From Rhizomys pruinosus (taxonomy: Eukaryota; Chordata; Mammalia; Rodentia; Spalacidae), in the NCBI GenBank assembly GCA_009823505.1, contig VZQC01009601.1, positions 847,174-911,173 on the forward strand: a stretch of 64,000 nucleotides of DNA. The letters are read 5' to 3'. The number at the start of each line of letters is the position of its first letter. The first letter of the stretch is position 1. The position numbers and the translations under genes are program-made. Positions 45,281 through 56,185 of the stretch are shown one piece after another. The notes beneath the pieces were generated by a model. That model was not told the origin of the DNA, ran no database searches, and saw only the letters and a program-made list of their open reading frames with translations.

Positions 45281-46440
45281 AAGTACTAGAGGGAATTGGA
45301 CTAGAAAGATCATTCCTCAACATAAAGCCATATGTAAGAAATCCACAGCCAGCATTATCCTAAATGGAGAAAAGTTAGAAGGATTCCCCATAAAGGTAGG
45401 AACCTGACAAGGCTGCCCCTTGCTGCCTCTCCTCTTCAATATAGTGCTTGAAGCACTGGCTAGGGCAATAAGGCAAGAAAAGGAAATTAAAGGAGTGCTA
45501 ATTGGAAAAGAGGAAGTCAAGCTATCTGTTTTTGTTGATGATATAATTGTTTACCTAAGGGATGCTAAAAACTCCACCAGAAAACTCCTAGAAACGATTA
45601 AGAGCTTCAGTAAAGTGCAGAATACAAAATTAACCTAGAAAAATCAGTACCTTTCTTTACACCAACAACAAGCAACCGAACAAGGAATTCAAGGAGACCT
45701 TCTCACAATAGCTTCAAAAACAATAAAATACCTAGGAATGAACCTAACCAAAGACACCAAAGATCTCTACAACAAAAATTTTAAACTGAAGAAGGAAATT
45801 GAAGAAGACATCAGAAGATGGAAAAACCTCCCATGCTCATGGATTGGAAAAATTAATATAGTAAACATGTCCATTCTACCCAAACTCTTGTATAGATTTA
45901 ATGCAATCTCAATTAAAATCCCCAAGAATTTCTTCACAGGCTTGGAAAAAAAAATCCTTAATTTCATTTGGAAAAACAAAAGACCCCGAATAGCCAAAAC
46001 AACCCTGAGTGAAAAGAGCAATACAGGGGGGATCTCTATACCAGACTTCAAACTATACTACAGGGCTATAGTCATAAAACAGCCTCGTACTGGCACAAAA
46101 ACAGATCTGTTGACCAATGGAACAAAACCGAAGATCCAAACCTGAGCACATACAATTTCAGCCCCCTCATATTTGACAAGGGGGCCAAGAAGACACAATG
46201 GAGGAAAGACAGCATCTTCAGCAAGTGGTGTTGGCAAAACTGGATCACCACTTGTAGAAGAATGAAATTAAACCCCTACCTCTCACCCTGTACAAAAGTC
46301 AACTCCAGATGGATTAAAGACCTCAACGTGAAACCCCAAACTCTGAAGGTGATAGAAGAAAAAGTTGGCAGCAGACTACAAGACATAGGCATAGGAAAAG
46401 ACTTCCTAAATCAGACAGCAGCTGCACAAGAATTAAGGTC

Positions 46441-46701
46441 NNNNNNNNNNNNNNNNNNNNNNNNNNNNNNNNNNNNNNNNNNNNNNNNNNNNNNNNNNNN
46501 NNNNNNNNNNNNNNNNNNNNNNNNNNNNNNNNNNNNNNNNNNNNNNNNNNNNNNNNNNNNNNNNNNNNNNNNNNNNNNNNNNNNNNNNNNNNNNNNNNNN
46601 NNNNNNNNNNNNNNNNNNNNNNNNNNNNNNNNNNNNNNNNNNNNNNNNNNNNNNNNNNNNNNNNNNNNNNNNNNNNNNNNNNNNNNNNNNNNNNNNNNNN
46701 N
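46441..46701. other. Assembly gap, 261 N
   Basis: The Ns lie between GAATTAAGGTC and TAAACTACTC of ORF2. In L1 copy 1 these flanks (ending 21506, resuming 21651) are only 144 bp apart. Confidence 0.97.
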
Positions 46702-47492
46702 TAAACTACTCAAAAAACAAAGAAGAAAGAAAACAAATGACCCACTCAATAGATGGAGCAAAGAGCTGAACAGAGACTTCACAAGTGAGGAATTAGAGAT
46801 GGCTGAGAAACACCTCAAGAAGTGTTCAACATCACTAATCATTAAGGAAATGCAAATCAAAACCACTTTAAGATATCATCTTACTCCAATAAGACTGGCT
46901 AGGATCAAGAAAACAAATGATACCAAGTGCTGGAGAGGTTGTGGGGAAAGGGGAACACTCATCCACTGCTGGTGGGAATGTAAACTGGTACAGCCACTAT
47001 GGAAAGCAGTGTGGAGACCCTTTGGAAGACTTGGAATGAACTTGCCACCTGACCCAGCCATACCACTCCTAGGCATGTACCCACAAGTCTCATCTTACCA
47101 CAGAGATACATGCACGGCCATGTTTATTTCAGCTCTCTTCACAATAGCAAGGAGCTGGAACCAACCCAAGTGCTCCTCAACTGACAAGTGGATAGAGAAA
47201 ATGTGGTACATCTACACAACAGAGTTCTATGTAGAGGTAAAGAAAGATGACATCATGAACTTTGCAGGTAAATGATTGGAGCTAGAAGATATGCTGAGTG
47301 AAGTAACACAGTCCCAGAAAAATCAAATGACGAATGGTATCCCTCATCTGTGGATGCTAGCACCAGTTACCTAATTGTATGGCAAACTGAGCAATGTCAA
47401 TGTGATCTGAAAACAGTTGTGCTCTTTTATTGTAGAATCCCTTAAAAAAATAAAAATAAATAAAATTTAAAAAAAAAAGAAAACACACAGTT

Positions 47493-47895
47493 CCCTTTTA
47501 ATCATCCAGCCTGATCGTTCCCCAGAATGTCTGCAGTGTGTGGCAGGAACTGGCCTGCTCAGCAGGTGTGTGCTGCAGGTACTTGGTTGTTCTGAAGCTT
47601 AGTTGTAATGTCTATTTGCTTTCAAGCTTTTTTTTTAATCAAATGGAATTCAGAGAGAGATAAGCATTAATATATGACAAGTTCTCTTGTCTTAGCATCT
47701 GTGCCCCTGGGTGTGGAGGCTGTAGTTGATGCTAAGGCATGCAGCCGCCCTGTGCCCAGGCCCCATGCCTTGGCACGTGAGAGCTTGCCCTGGGCTATGT
47801 TGTCCGAGACTGGAGGAAACCCCCCCACACACACACACAGCTAGGTTAAATATGAAAAGGTAATTTTAGTGATAATGGTGGTTTGGGCTTTTGAG
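47493..47895. other. Unassigned unique sequence
   Basis: A short CA run lies at 47826-47838. No exon was recognised. Confidence 0.45.
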
Positions 47896-47905
47896 TGCTT
47901 TTGTT

Positions 47906-48008
47906 TTCTGAGACAGGGTCTTGCTCTGTCCTCCAAGTTGGCTAGGAACTTGGAATCCTCCTACTTCCTGTGTGCTGGGAATGCATGTCTACCACCATGC
48001 CTGGCTAG
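47906..48008 (-). mobile_element. Old B1-like SINE
   Basis: TTTTCTGAGACAGGGTCTTGCTCTGTCC…CTTCCTGTGTGCTGGGAATGCATGTCTACCACCATGCCTGGC: reversed B1 order with losses. Confidence 0.75.
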
Positions 48009-48394
48009 GATAAGATGATTTAAAGTTTCTAGCATGCCAAGCAAAACTATGCTGTTAGAAGTAAATTATTGTGATGACTTTTGATAGGTTGTTCAGAAGT
48101 TTATATAGATTCTCTTCATTTTTCCCTGTGTAGTCAGAGAAGCCTCTCCTGTCTCAGAACCACCTCACCGTGTTTACTCTCTGGCCTAATGTTAATTGGT
48201 TTATTATAGTTTCTGCCCCTAGTGAAGTCTGAGGTCTGGTAGGGGAGCTAAACTGATGTGCACAGCCCTGTCACAGGGATCAGCAGTAGCCTCCAGTAGA
48301 GGTTTGCTAAATGGTTGAGTATGAACTGTCCCATAGGCTAACGCTTGAGCGCCTGGTCGGTAGCTGGTGCTGCCATTTGGGAGCTGGAGGAAGC

Positions 48395-48718
48395 AGGCTC
48401 CTGAGAAGGGGTCCCTGGGAGTCCGCGGAAGCAGGCTCCTGAGAAGGGGTCCCTGGGAGTCCGCGGAAGCAGGGTCCTGAGAAGGGGTCCCTGGGAGTCC
48501 GCGGAAGCAGGGTCCTGAGAGGGGTCCCTGGGAGTCCGCGGAAGCAGGGTCCTGAGAGGGGTCCCTGGGAGTCCGCGGAAGCAGGGTCCTGAGAGGGGTC
48601 CCTGGGAGTGCGCGGAAGCAGGGTCCTGAGAGGGGGTCCTTGGGAGTCCGCGGAAGCAGGGTCCTGAGAGGGGTCCCTGCGAGTCCGCGGAAGCAGGCTC
48701 CTGAGAGGGGTCCCTGAG
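48395..48718. repeat. Minisatellite, ~37-39-bp unit, ~8.4 copies, CpG-containing
   Basis: Unit GGGTCCCTGGGAGTCCGCGG + AAGCAGGGTCCTGAGAG (37 bp, 39 with GAGAAG). Each unit carries GTCCGCGGAAG with two CpGs. Early units read CAGGCTCC, later ones CAGGGTCC, and the last reverts to CAGGCTCC. The minus-strand open frames of about 200 codons (Pro/Arg/Asp repeats) are repeat artefacts. Confidence 0.95.
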
Positions 48719-49589
48719 CGTGCAGCCCTGCTAGTTCCCTTTTCTCTACTTTTGGTCCATATCGTAAACAGCTCTCCTCCATCTCCCACCCTGACTGACA
48801 CCATGATGTCCTTACCACAGCACAAAGGGCCAAATGGCCGTGGACAGAACCTTTGAATGTGAGACATGCGTGCACTGTCCCTGGTGCCCTGGGCAGGGTT
48901 AGACACTATTAAAGCATTGTTAAAATGTCTTAAAAGTCACTATCAGTGTTAGTGTTAATTTTTTTTAGATTGTAAACATTCCTTTTGATGATCATTTTCT
49001 GTAAATAAGTAGATGTTGGGGATAGAGCAATTTGACTTCCTAGTTAGCAGCTCTTAGGCTGTCTTGCTTCCCTGGTTGCCTAGAGCAAAAGAATTGTTAG
49101 TCAAACCATACAACACCAGCCTTGAACACTGCACGGACTCCTTGAGAAAACTTGCAGATCGTGTCTGATTGCTCCGGCTCCTGAAGGCACAGCCTCAGCC
49201 AGGGCTGTTTCCATGTGTACCAGATCTGCTGCTGCCTCGAACCCTGATGAATTCTAGACAGTGCTGTAACCATTTCCATCTAGGCTAGAGGGCAACCACT
49301 TCTCCTAATAGCCCACAGAGGGATGGCAGTGATTGGTGCTAAGAGGCAAGGCTGAGTTTGTTCCAAAACAGATGTCTGGTTGGTCCCAACAGCCCTTCTC
49401 AGGGTTAGAAGCAAGCTGCCAGGTTCATGGATGGGTCAGCTGCAGGCACTTTGCGCTGCTTTTGTGGTGTTGCAGCATCAGGCTCAGTCAGAAAACTTCT
49501 AAGTTGTCTCTTCTTGCCTACTTTTAGTATTGTGGGCTGAGCTGGCTACAGAAAGCAGCTGAGGGGCACTGAGGGCTGAGGCAGTGCGG
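48719..49589. other. Unassigned unique sequence
   Basis: No recognised repeat or exon. It separates two minisatellites. Confidence 0.45.
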
Positions 49590-49671
49590 CATCAGGACAG
49601 TGGAGTGGGCATCAGGACAGTGGAGTGGGCATCAGGACAGTGGAGTGGGCATCAGGACAGTGGAGTGGGCC
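49590..49671. repeat. Minisatellite, 20-bp unit, 4 copies
   Basis: CATCAGGACAGTGGAGTGGG at exact 20-bp spacing (ATCAGGACAG at 49591, 49611, 49631, 49651). The copies are identical. Confidence 0.95.
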
Positions 49672-49866
49672 ACAGGCCAAGCTGTGACAGCAGTGGTGCA
49701 CCAGTGGCTTGACAGAGAAGAGCAGAAGCTGAGCAGTTCAAGAGCCAGACAAGAAAGAAGGGGGCAGAGGGAGAAAAGCAGGAGGGACGGGAGACATGGA
49801 GACTGCGGGCCCTGAGGAACTCTTGCTTCTTTAGGACAGGGGTCTCAGACCCTTAGGCAAAGGCTG

Positions 49867-50095
49867 CTGGGGCTGGAGAGATGGCCTAGCGGTTAAGAGC
49901 GCCGACCGCTCTTGCAGAGGACCCGGGTTCAATCCCCAGCACCCACATGGCGGCCAAGAACCATCTGAAACTCCAGTTCCAGGGGGAATCCGACACTCTC
50001 TTCTGACCTCCGCGGCATTGCACGACACGGGTGCACAGACTTGCATGCAGACAGTACATTCATACACATACAGAAATAAAATTAATAATAATAAA
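49867..50095 (+). mobile_element. B2-type SINE without the 17-bp duplication, 8-bp TSD
   Basis: GGGGCTGGAGAGATGGCCTAGCGG, B box GGTTCAATCC, one AACTCCAGTTCCAGGGGG unit, CGACACGGGTGCACAGAC block. AAAGGCTG flanks it. With 3576 it is one of two copies having a single 17-bp unit. Confidence 0.93.
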
Positions 50096-50496
50096 AAAGG
50101 CTGTTACAGTGTCTGGTGTTAAGGGTGAAAAAGCTGGACTTCCCAGGCCTACACAGGACCTGTTCCATTGCCTGCTGCCAAGGACTGAAGAGTCCTGGTA
50201 CCTGGTCTGGAGGCTGCAAAGCTAGCGACAGCCAAGGACCGAGGCGTCCCTGGTCCTCAGCCCACAAAAGCTAGAATACATGTACTGCTGAGGGTCCCAA
50301 TTCCTGAGGCCTGTGACCTGTAGGATGCTACCCACCACTGCCTCCACCTGCCTGCCCCCCCAACACTTATCATCAAGGGAAGTGCAAGTCCTTTCTCAAG
50401 ATATAACACAGTAAGTCCTTCTATGGTAGCATCCACATGTCCATGTAATACAGTTACCTTACAGGGAAATAGCAATTTTAAATCAAGCCTTTTTTC

Positions 50497-50748
50497 TTTT
50501 TCTTTTTTTTTTATTAATTTTATTTATTTCTGTATGTGTGAATGTACTGTCTGCATGCAAGTTTGTGCACCCGTGTCGTGCAATGCCGCGGAGGTCAGAA
50601 GAGGGTGTCGGATTCCCCTGGAACTGGAGTTCTCCTGGAATCGGAGTTTCAGACGGTTCTCAGCCACCATGTGGGTGCTGGGGATTGAACCCGGGTCCTC
50701 TGTAAGAGCGGTCGGCGCTCTCAACCGCTAGGCCATCTCTCCAGCCCC
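50497..50748 (-). mobile_element. B2-type SINE, young
   Basis: Reversed full-length element with the 17-bp duplication and a T-rich lead (reversed tail). The direct repeat TCAAGCC.TTTTT flanks it (from 50483 and from 50749). Confidence 0.93.
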
Positions 50749-50836
50749 TCAAGCCCTTTTTCTTACTCATTATACCCTTGCGTGCCCTGTCATTTTTTTG
50801 TGAACAGTAATAAGTTTCAATTTGAAAAAAAAGAAA

Positions 50837-50985
50837 GAGCTGGGCTTGGTGGTGCTCACCTTTAATCCTAGTACTTGGGAGGCAGAGGCAGATGGATCTT
50901 TGTCAGCTCAAGACTCCTGGTGTACAGAGTGAGTTCCAGGACAGCTGGGGCTACAGGGAGACCCTGTCTAGAAAAGAAAAAAAAA
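50837..50985 (+). mobile_element. B1 SINE
   Basis: AGCTGGGCTTGGTGGTGCTCACC, CTTTAATCCTAGTACTTGGG, GAGACCCTGTCTAGAAAAG and an A-rich tail. Near full length with moderate divergence. Confidence 0.9.
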
Positions 50986-51024
50986 ATTTATTTTAATTAA
51001 AAAAAAAAAAATCACTTGAGCACT

Positions 51025-51150
51025 CCTGTGCCTACCAGTCTCTCCCGGTGGCCAGTTGAGCAGTAACAGAACCTCGAGTCCAAATAAACCCCCTCCCTGG
51101 GGTGTTTTTGCCAGGAATTTTATCACAGCAATGAGAAAAGTAAGTAATGC
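51025..51150 (+). mobile_element. Fragment of a rodent dispersed repeat
   Basis: GTCCAAATAAACCCCCTCCC…TTTTTGCCAGGAATTTTATCACAGCAATGAGAAAAGTAAGTAA resembles the 3' end of a common rodent dispersed repeat containing an AATAAA signal. The family is not certain. Confidence 0.5.
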
Positions 51151-51905
51151 ACATGAGTAACAGATATCGAAATAGACTTCAAAGGCCAGTGTTTGCTGTG
51201 CAGTAAACACAGTCGTGACCACAAAGAGAATGGGTTTACCTGGCCTAAAATTTTTATAGAACCAAAATTCCAAGCCTCATATGCATAAATATTTTTGTGA
51301 GGCTCTGTGATCATCTGAAAGCAGAAAGAGGTGGCCGTGACTCGAGTGCTCCTGCTCTGTGTCTGTGGCGTGGGCTCCAGCTTGGCCTTGGCCTTGGCCT
51401 CCTGCCCCCCCCACACCAGGTTGGAAGCCCCCACCCCTTTGCTGTATTCTGCCTTCTCTGCTCAGAGGAGACCTACGTGATGTGTGTGTAGCCAGTGTTT
51501 TGTAATGGTTAAATAGATCATTCTTTCATCTTACAGCTTTTTAATGGAAGACCACCAAGTCAGTCAGTTAGAAAAGTTACTTAAGAAATTAATATTAAAG
51601 TATTAATAGAAAATACTTTTTCAACTATAAGAGGTCAGAGATAATTCTGCCACTTGATTTAAAAATAGCCTGTGTTAGTATACACTTTGTCACGCACCTT
51701 GCCTTGCAGGCGTAGGTGAAGCAGGGCAGCTTCCACTGGGATCCCTGCTGTCCTGCAAGGCCTGGCCTCCAGCTCATCTTCTTTTCTACATCTGTTCTCC
51801 TCATAGATGCACATTGTGTGCTTTCAGGAGTGTTTGCTTTTCATCCCATGACTCTAATAGTCCAAGGTTGGAACAGCAGTCCAGACTATGCTTGTTCACC
51901 AAACT
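51151..51905. other. Unassigned unique sequence
   Basis: Includes a short CTTGGC reiteration near 51380-51400. No exon was recognised. Confidence 0.45.
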
Positions 51906-51910
51906 ATATT

Positions 51911-52063
51911 GCTTTTGAGCCCACAAGATGGCTGAGCAGATCCAGGCACCAAGCCTGACAACCTGAGTTCAGCCCCTGGGTCCCATGAAGCAAGAGGAGA
52001 GAACCATCTCCACAAGTATCCTCTGACCTCCACGTGCACGCATGATCACACACACACACACAA
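51911..52063 (+). mobile_element. Old tRNA-derived SINE with CA tail
   Basis: CCACAAGATGGCTGAGCAGATCCAGGCACC…AACCTGAGTTCAGCCCCTGGG…TCCTCTGACCTCCACGTGC and a CA run (52049-52061). B3/B4-like order. Confidence 0.7.
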
Positions 52064-52202
52064 GTTGTGTTGCTTTCATAGTGCTCAGTATGTAAAGAAC
52101 GAGAAGTGTTTTCCTTGTTGCCGATGTTCGTCCGTTCAAGTTCAGTATACATTATTGAATACTTTCTGCTAGCCAGGTTCCTAGGGGAATACAAAAATAA
52201 GA

Positions 52203-52367
52203 AAGTAGAATGTAGACCCTACAGTGACATGTATGCAAGGGCATGGGATCCTGTGAGAAAGTACAATGTAGACCCTACAGTGACATGTATGCAAGGGGCA
52301 GGGGATCCTGTGAGTAGAATGTACACCCTACAGTGACATGTATACAAGGGGCATGGGATCCTGTGAG
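52203..52367. repeat. Minisatellite, ~56-bp unit, 3 copies
   Basis: TGTAGACCCTACAGTGACAT at 52211 and 52267, and TGTACACCCTACAGTGACAT at 52320. Units end GGCATGGGATCCTGTGAG. The third unit has a 3-bp loss. Confidence 0.92.
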
Positions 52368-53213
52368 AACTGTAACAAGAGTCCACCCCTGTCCCCAAAG
52401 GTGAATTTCAAAGATGTGTCTGCTCTGGGCCAGTGCAGCCTGCTTGGGACAGAGGACTTGGGGACAAGAGTGAGTCCTGGGTCTCATCCCTGCCTTTCCC
52501 CCTCGGAAGCTGCCTTTGTTCTCTGTGGTGATTGGACAACCAGACGAAGCAGTACAGGAGGGAGCGAGGGTAAGAGGCCGAGGGTGTCTGCTCTGCACCC
52601 TGCTCACCTGCTGCCTGAATGGGAAGCCGGCCGAGCCGCAGCTTGCTTTCACCAGGTGCCGTGCTATAAGGATCAGACCCACTCGCCTTCAAATAGCTAC
52701 TGTGCATCATTTCTTGTACAAGGAAAGGGAAAGGGAAACCTTGAACCAAGCAAGTGGATTCACAGGACTTGAGGCATTGAGCATGGAAGCTAAGATGCAG
52801 TCAGGGTTTCAGAGAAACTAACAAGCGGAAGGAAGCATGCGTCTTCAAGGCCCTCATGGGAAGGGTAACAGTTGGGGCTTTTTCCTTAAGTAATGACACG
52901 GGAGCACAGGAATACACGAAACCTGTTGTTACCACTGCCTTTGTGTTCGGTGCAGGTTAAATAACCAGGTGGAGCAGGCTGAGGCCGAGCGCCTGCCTCC
53001 TGCCACCACACACTGCTGAGTGCCTTGTGGAGTAGGAGAGGCCCAGGGGCATGTTGATCTTTTGATGCACAGAAAAGAGCCGGCTCTCTCCAGAGGCCCC
53101 GTGGATCCTTTCTCACACTCACCTTAGCCAGTCTCTGCTGTCTGCGGTCCTTCTCCATGACCTGTTTTTGGTTGGTTGGTCTCATTGTTATATTGAGAAG
53201 GGTTTTTGCATTT
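52368..53213. other. Unassigned unique sequence
   Basis: Several overlapping open frames of 100-144 codons on both strands, none with a recognisable domain. No repeats. Confidence 0.4.
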
Positions 53214-53440
53214 TCAGACAAGGTCTTACTCTGTAGCTCAGGCTGGCTTCAAATTCATGGAGATCCTCCTCTGTCAGCCTCCCCAAGACTAGGATTATGG
53301 ATGTGAGCCTGCATGCCCAGCTCCCCTACATTTGTAATGTTCAAGTGACTGAAACTGGCCAGTTTCATTTCCTTTCCTTGCTGAGAGTTGAAGCCCGGGA
53401 CCTTGCCCATGCTAGTCAAGGGCTCTGCCTCTGAGCCACA
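53214..53440 (-). mobile_element. Two old SINE fragments (B1-like, then tRNA-derived)
   Basis: 53214-53325 (TCAGACAAGGTCTTACTCTGTAGCTCAGGCTGGC…GGATTATGGATGTGAGCC) is reversed B1-like. About 53385-53440 (GAGTTGAAGCCCGGGACCTTGCCCATGCTAG…CTCTGAGCCACAT) is a reversed tRNA-SINE head. Confidence 0.65.
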
Positions 53441-53505
53441 TTCATAGATGTATATTTATATATTAACCAACATATATTTACTGCTCACAAAGACTATGAA
53501 AAGTG

Positions 53506-53774
53506 GGGCTGGAGAGATGGCCTAGCAGTTAAGAGCGCCGACCGCTCTTACAGAGGACCTGGGTTCGATCCCCAACACCCACATGGTGGCCGAGAACCAT
53601 CTGAAACTCCAATTCCAGGAGAACTCCAGTTCCAGGGGAATCCGACACCCTCTTCTAACCTCCATGGCATTGCACGACACGGGTGCACAAACTTGCATGC
53701 AGACAGTACATTTATACACATACAAAAATAAATAAAATAAAATAAAAATAAATAAATAAATTAATTAATTAAAA
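53506..53774 (+). mobile_element. B2-type SINE, young, 17-bp TSD
   Basis: Full length with the 17-bp duplication and an extended (AAATA)n/(TTAA)n tail. The direct repeat AAAGACTATGAAAAGTG (53489-53505 and 53775-53791) is perfect. Confidence 0.95.
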
Positions 53775-53791
53775 AAAGACTATGAAAAGTG

Positions 53792-54020
53792 TCTGGGAAG
53801 TATCTTTTTAAATTGGCAGAATGTTAACTTTGTTTAAAGTGAGGTCTTAAAGCGTTGATCCTCCTGCCTCAGTATTTTAGGTGGATTTTATTTCCATGTA
53901 ATCCCTTGATTCTGCCCAGAGTGAGTTTTGATTTAAACCAGCCTGTAAGCCAAGACAGGGAAGAGACAGTGAGACAGAGGCAGGTGGCTGCCACTGCCCC
54001 AAGGTTCCTGCTGCTCAGAG
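53792..54020. other. Unassigned unique sequence
   Basis: Nothing recognised. Confidence 0.4.
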
Positions 54021-54185
54021 AGCCCTGAACATCACTCATTAGAGTCTACACCTCTAGAACCCTGGGCATCACTCAGAGTCCACATCTCTAGAACCTTGGA
54101 CATCACTCAGTCCACTCCTCTAGAATCCTGGATATCACTCAGTCTACACCTCTAGAACTCTGAACATCACTCAGTCCCTGGGCAT
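54021..54185. repeat. Minisatellite, ~32-37-bp unit, ~5 copies
   Basis: CATCACTCAgTCnACacCTCTAGAACcCTGgA repeats imperfectly (ATCACTCA at about 54031, 54069, 54103, 54135 and 54167), with 3-5-bp length changes between units. Confidence 0.88.
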
Positions 54186-54735
54186 CAGATGTTCCCACCT
54201 AGGTGGTCTCAGATCCCTCAGGCTGTGATTTGAACACGCTTGAAGCAAGCTAACTGCGGCAAGGCCCAAGATGTAGTAAGGTAGCAAGTATGCAGCAGGC
54301 TGCACATCATACTGAGCTACGTAGGTCTTGCTGCCACCACTCAAATGCACGGAAAGAGGTGTGAGGAAGTCTGGCCTCTGCCCCAGTGCTGCAGGGATGA
54401 TAGTGGAATGGTCAGTGCCACGCTGATTTGCACTCGAAGCTTGTGTAGCAGCCACAGGACAGGCCGACTCGGCACTCCCCCACTGCCGGGCGGAAGCTAC
54501 GTTCTCTGTCACTGCCTTCCTCATCCACCCTTTGTCACTATTTCTCTTAGGTTGTACTTCTTTTGATCATTGAATTATATTAAGCTGTTGTATCCTGGGG
54601 CCCTTCTGTTTGCATAACATTTCAGAACCGAGACACTCCCCCCAAGTAAATGCCTTATAGAAGACACAATCAGAAAAGTACACCAATGATTCTATTCTAT
54701 TAGGTCACTCTATACTGGCTGTTGAGAAGCACATA
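54186..54735. other. Unassigned unique sequence
   Basis: No recognised repeat. Overlapping short open frames only. Confidence 0.4.
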
Positions 54736-54736
54736 G

Positions 54737-54900
54737 GTGCCAGGCATTGTGATACACACCTATAATCCCAACACTCAGAAAGCCAAGACAGAAGGATTGC
54801 ACGGTCAGAAGGCAGCCTGGACTCAGAGACTCAGTCCCCAAAATATGTACATACATATGTACATACATAGGCACATACGTATACAAGTTTTAACAATACC
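54737..54900 (+). mobile_element. Old B1-like SINE plus ATGTACATAC simple repeat
   Basis: GCCAGGCATTGTGATACACACCTATAATCCCAACACTCAG…CAGCCTGGACTCAGAGACTCAGTCCCCAAAA is B1-like with losses. It is followed by (ACATAC/ATGT)n at about 54845-54880. Confidence 0.75.
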
Positions 54901-54959
54901 AAATAGAGAATATAATCTTTGAATGTCTTGTCTACTTAAAGGGAAGTCATAAAATCTTA

Positions 54960-55085
54960 ATGATAGTTTTTACAAATGATGTTATCTGTATGTGTGTGTA
55001 CCTGTTCATGAGTACATGTGAGTGCATGTATGTGTGTATACTTGTTCACGTGTGTGTGAGTGCGTGTATGTGTACCTGCATGGGG
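54960..55085. repeat. TG-rich imperfect simple repeat
   Basis: TATGTGTGTGTACCTGTTCA-type and GTGTGTGAGTGCGTGTATGT-type imperfect reiterations at about 54990-55080. Confidence 0.75.
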
Positions 55086-55127
55086 AAGGTCAGAGGTTGG
55101 GAGTCTTTGTCTTTTCTCTACCATATA

Positions 55128-55284
55128 TTTTTTTTTTTTTTGGTCTTTTTGAGACAGGGTCTCCCTGTAGCTCTGCCTGTCCTGGAACTCACTCTGTACA
55201 CCAGGCTGGCCTCGAACTCACAGAGATCTGCGTGCCTCTGCATCCCAAGTGCTAGGATTAAAGGCGTGCGCCACCACGCCTGGC
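55128..55284 (-). mobile_element. B1 SINE, young-looking
   Basis: T-rich lead, GGTCTTTTTGAGACAGGGTC, through AAGTGCTAGGATTAAAGGCG and TGCGCCACCACGCCTGGC. It retains several CpG positions. CTCTAC near 55117 and 55286 may be part of the TSD. Confidence 0.93.
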
Positions 55285-55290
55285 TCTCTA

Positions 55291-55400
55291 CTGTATTTTT
55301 TGAGATAGGATCTTTCATTGAAGCAGCTAGGCTGGCCGGCCAACAAGTCCCAGGACTTCTTTCTCACCCTCCTCTATGCTGGGGTTACAGGCATGTGCTG
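55291..55400 (-). mobile_element. Old B1-related SINE fragment
   Basis: TTTTTTGAGATAGGATCTTTCATTGAAGC…GCTGGGGTTACAGGCATGTGCTGCTAG: reversed B-type order, diverged. Confidence 0.6.
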
Positions 55401-55504
55401 CTAGAGATTAAAGTCCAAGGCCTCATTTCTACAGGGAGAGTATTTTGCAAAATGAGATATCTCCCCAGGCCCCAAATGGTATTCTTAACACATGTTAAGA
55501 ATTT

Positions 55505-55659
55505 TATTCCCAGCACCCACATGGTGACTGACAACCATCCATAATTCCAGTTCCAGTGGATGTCCTCTTCTGACCTCTGTGGGCATTGCACCACAAAGAT
55601 GCACTTACAGACATGCAAGCAATACATTCATACACATAAAATTAAAAGAATTAAAACAG
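55505..55659 (+). mobile_element. B2/B3 SINE, 5'-truncated, hosting a nested B2
   Basis: CCCAGCACCCACATGGTGACTGACAACC…TCTTCTGACCTCTGTGGGCATTGC…CATAAAATTAAAAGAATTAAAACAG. Its A/T-rich tail was the target for the next SINE. Confidence 0.85.
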
Positions 55660-55904
55660 GGGCTGGAGAGATGGCCTAGCGGTTAAGAGCGCCGACCACT
55701 CTTGTAGAGGACCCGGGTTCGATCCCCAGCACCCACATGGTGGCTGAGAACCATCTGAAACTCCAATTCCAGGAGAACTCCAGTTCCAGGGGAATCCGAG
55801 ACCCTCTTCTGACCTCCGCGACATTGCACGACACGGGTGCACAGACTTGCATGCAGACAGTACATTCCTACACATAAATAAATAAGTTAAAAAAAATTAA
55901 AAAA
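55660..55904 (+). mobile_element. B2-type SINE nested in an older B2 tail, 16-bp TSD
   Basis: GGGGCTGGAGAGATGGCCTAGCGG, 17-bp duplication, CGACACGGGTGCACAGAC block. AAAAGAATTAAAACAG flanks it (55644-55659 and 55905-55920). Confidence 0.95.
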
Positions 55905-55920
55905 AAAAGAATTAAAACAG

Positions 55921-56180
55921 AATAATAAAAAAAGACTATGTGCTGGAATAGTAGGCTAAGAACACATTAGAAAACAGGTGTCATTTCCCACAACCCTGAT
56001 TTGGGGCTCAGCCTTTCATCCAAAGCCCTCAGGCCCCAAGCTTCTGGAGCTGAGGACAAGGGTTTCACAAGAAGACTAATGCCTTTACACCCATGAATTC
56101 ACATGGAACATTCATCTGCAGCTGAGTGCTCAGGATTTAGAGTAAATTTTAGCTAAAAAATTTAAACTGGGGAGGTGGGG
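55921..56180. other. Unassigned unique sequence
   Basis: Nothing recognised. Confidence 0.4.
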
Positions 56181-56185
56181 AGGCG

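Larger units (their letters stand above)
43210..47275 (+). pseudogene. L1 ORF2 pseudogene (copy 2)
   Basis: Homologous throughout to the intact ORF2 at 18478. Open pieces include an endonuclease part (43118-43705) and RT and C-terminal parts (44383-44736, 45738-46145, and from 46262). FADD is changed (FVDD near 45530). The C-terminal Cys-rich motif survives (CWRGCG…HCWWEC). Frameshifts, a nested B2 and the N gap break the frame. Confidence 0.9.
41712..47477 (+). mobile_element. L1 LINE (copy 2), decayed, 15-bp TSD, nested B2 and N gap
   Basis: AGAAAACACACAGTT flanks it (41697-41711 and 47478-47492). It keeps a 5'UTR start, an ORF1 region (about 41963-43165), an ORF2 region (about 43210-47275) and a 3'UTR ending in a mixed A-rich tail (AAAAAAATAAAAATAAATAAAATTT…). 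Both ORFs are interrupted by many indels. ORF2 lacks about 40 bp just after its start compared with copy 1, removing the endonuclease Asn region. It contains a B2 (45031-45280) and 261 Ns. A full-size but dead element. Confidence 0.94.

Noticed and set aside
46262..47275. 337-codon frame through the N gap
   Set aside because: It is open only because Ns hide the sequence; it is part of the L1 copy 2 ORF2 pseudogene.
48219..48906. Minus-strand 199-218-codon Pro/Arg-rich frames
   Set aside because: Read-through of the 37-39-bp minisatellite.
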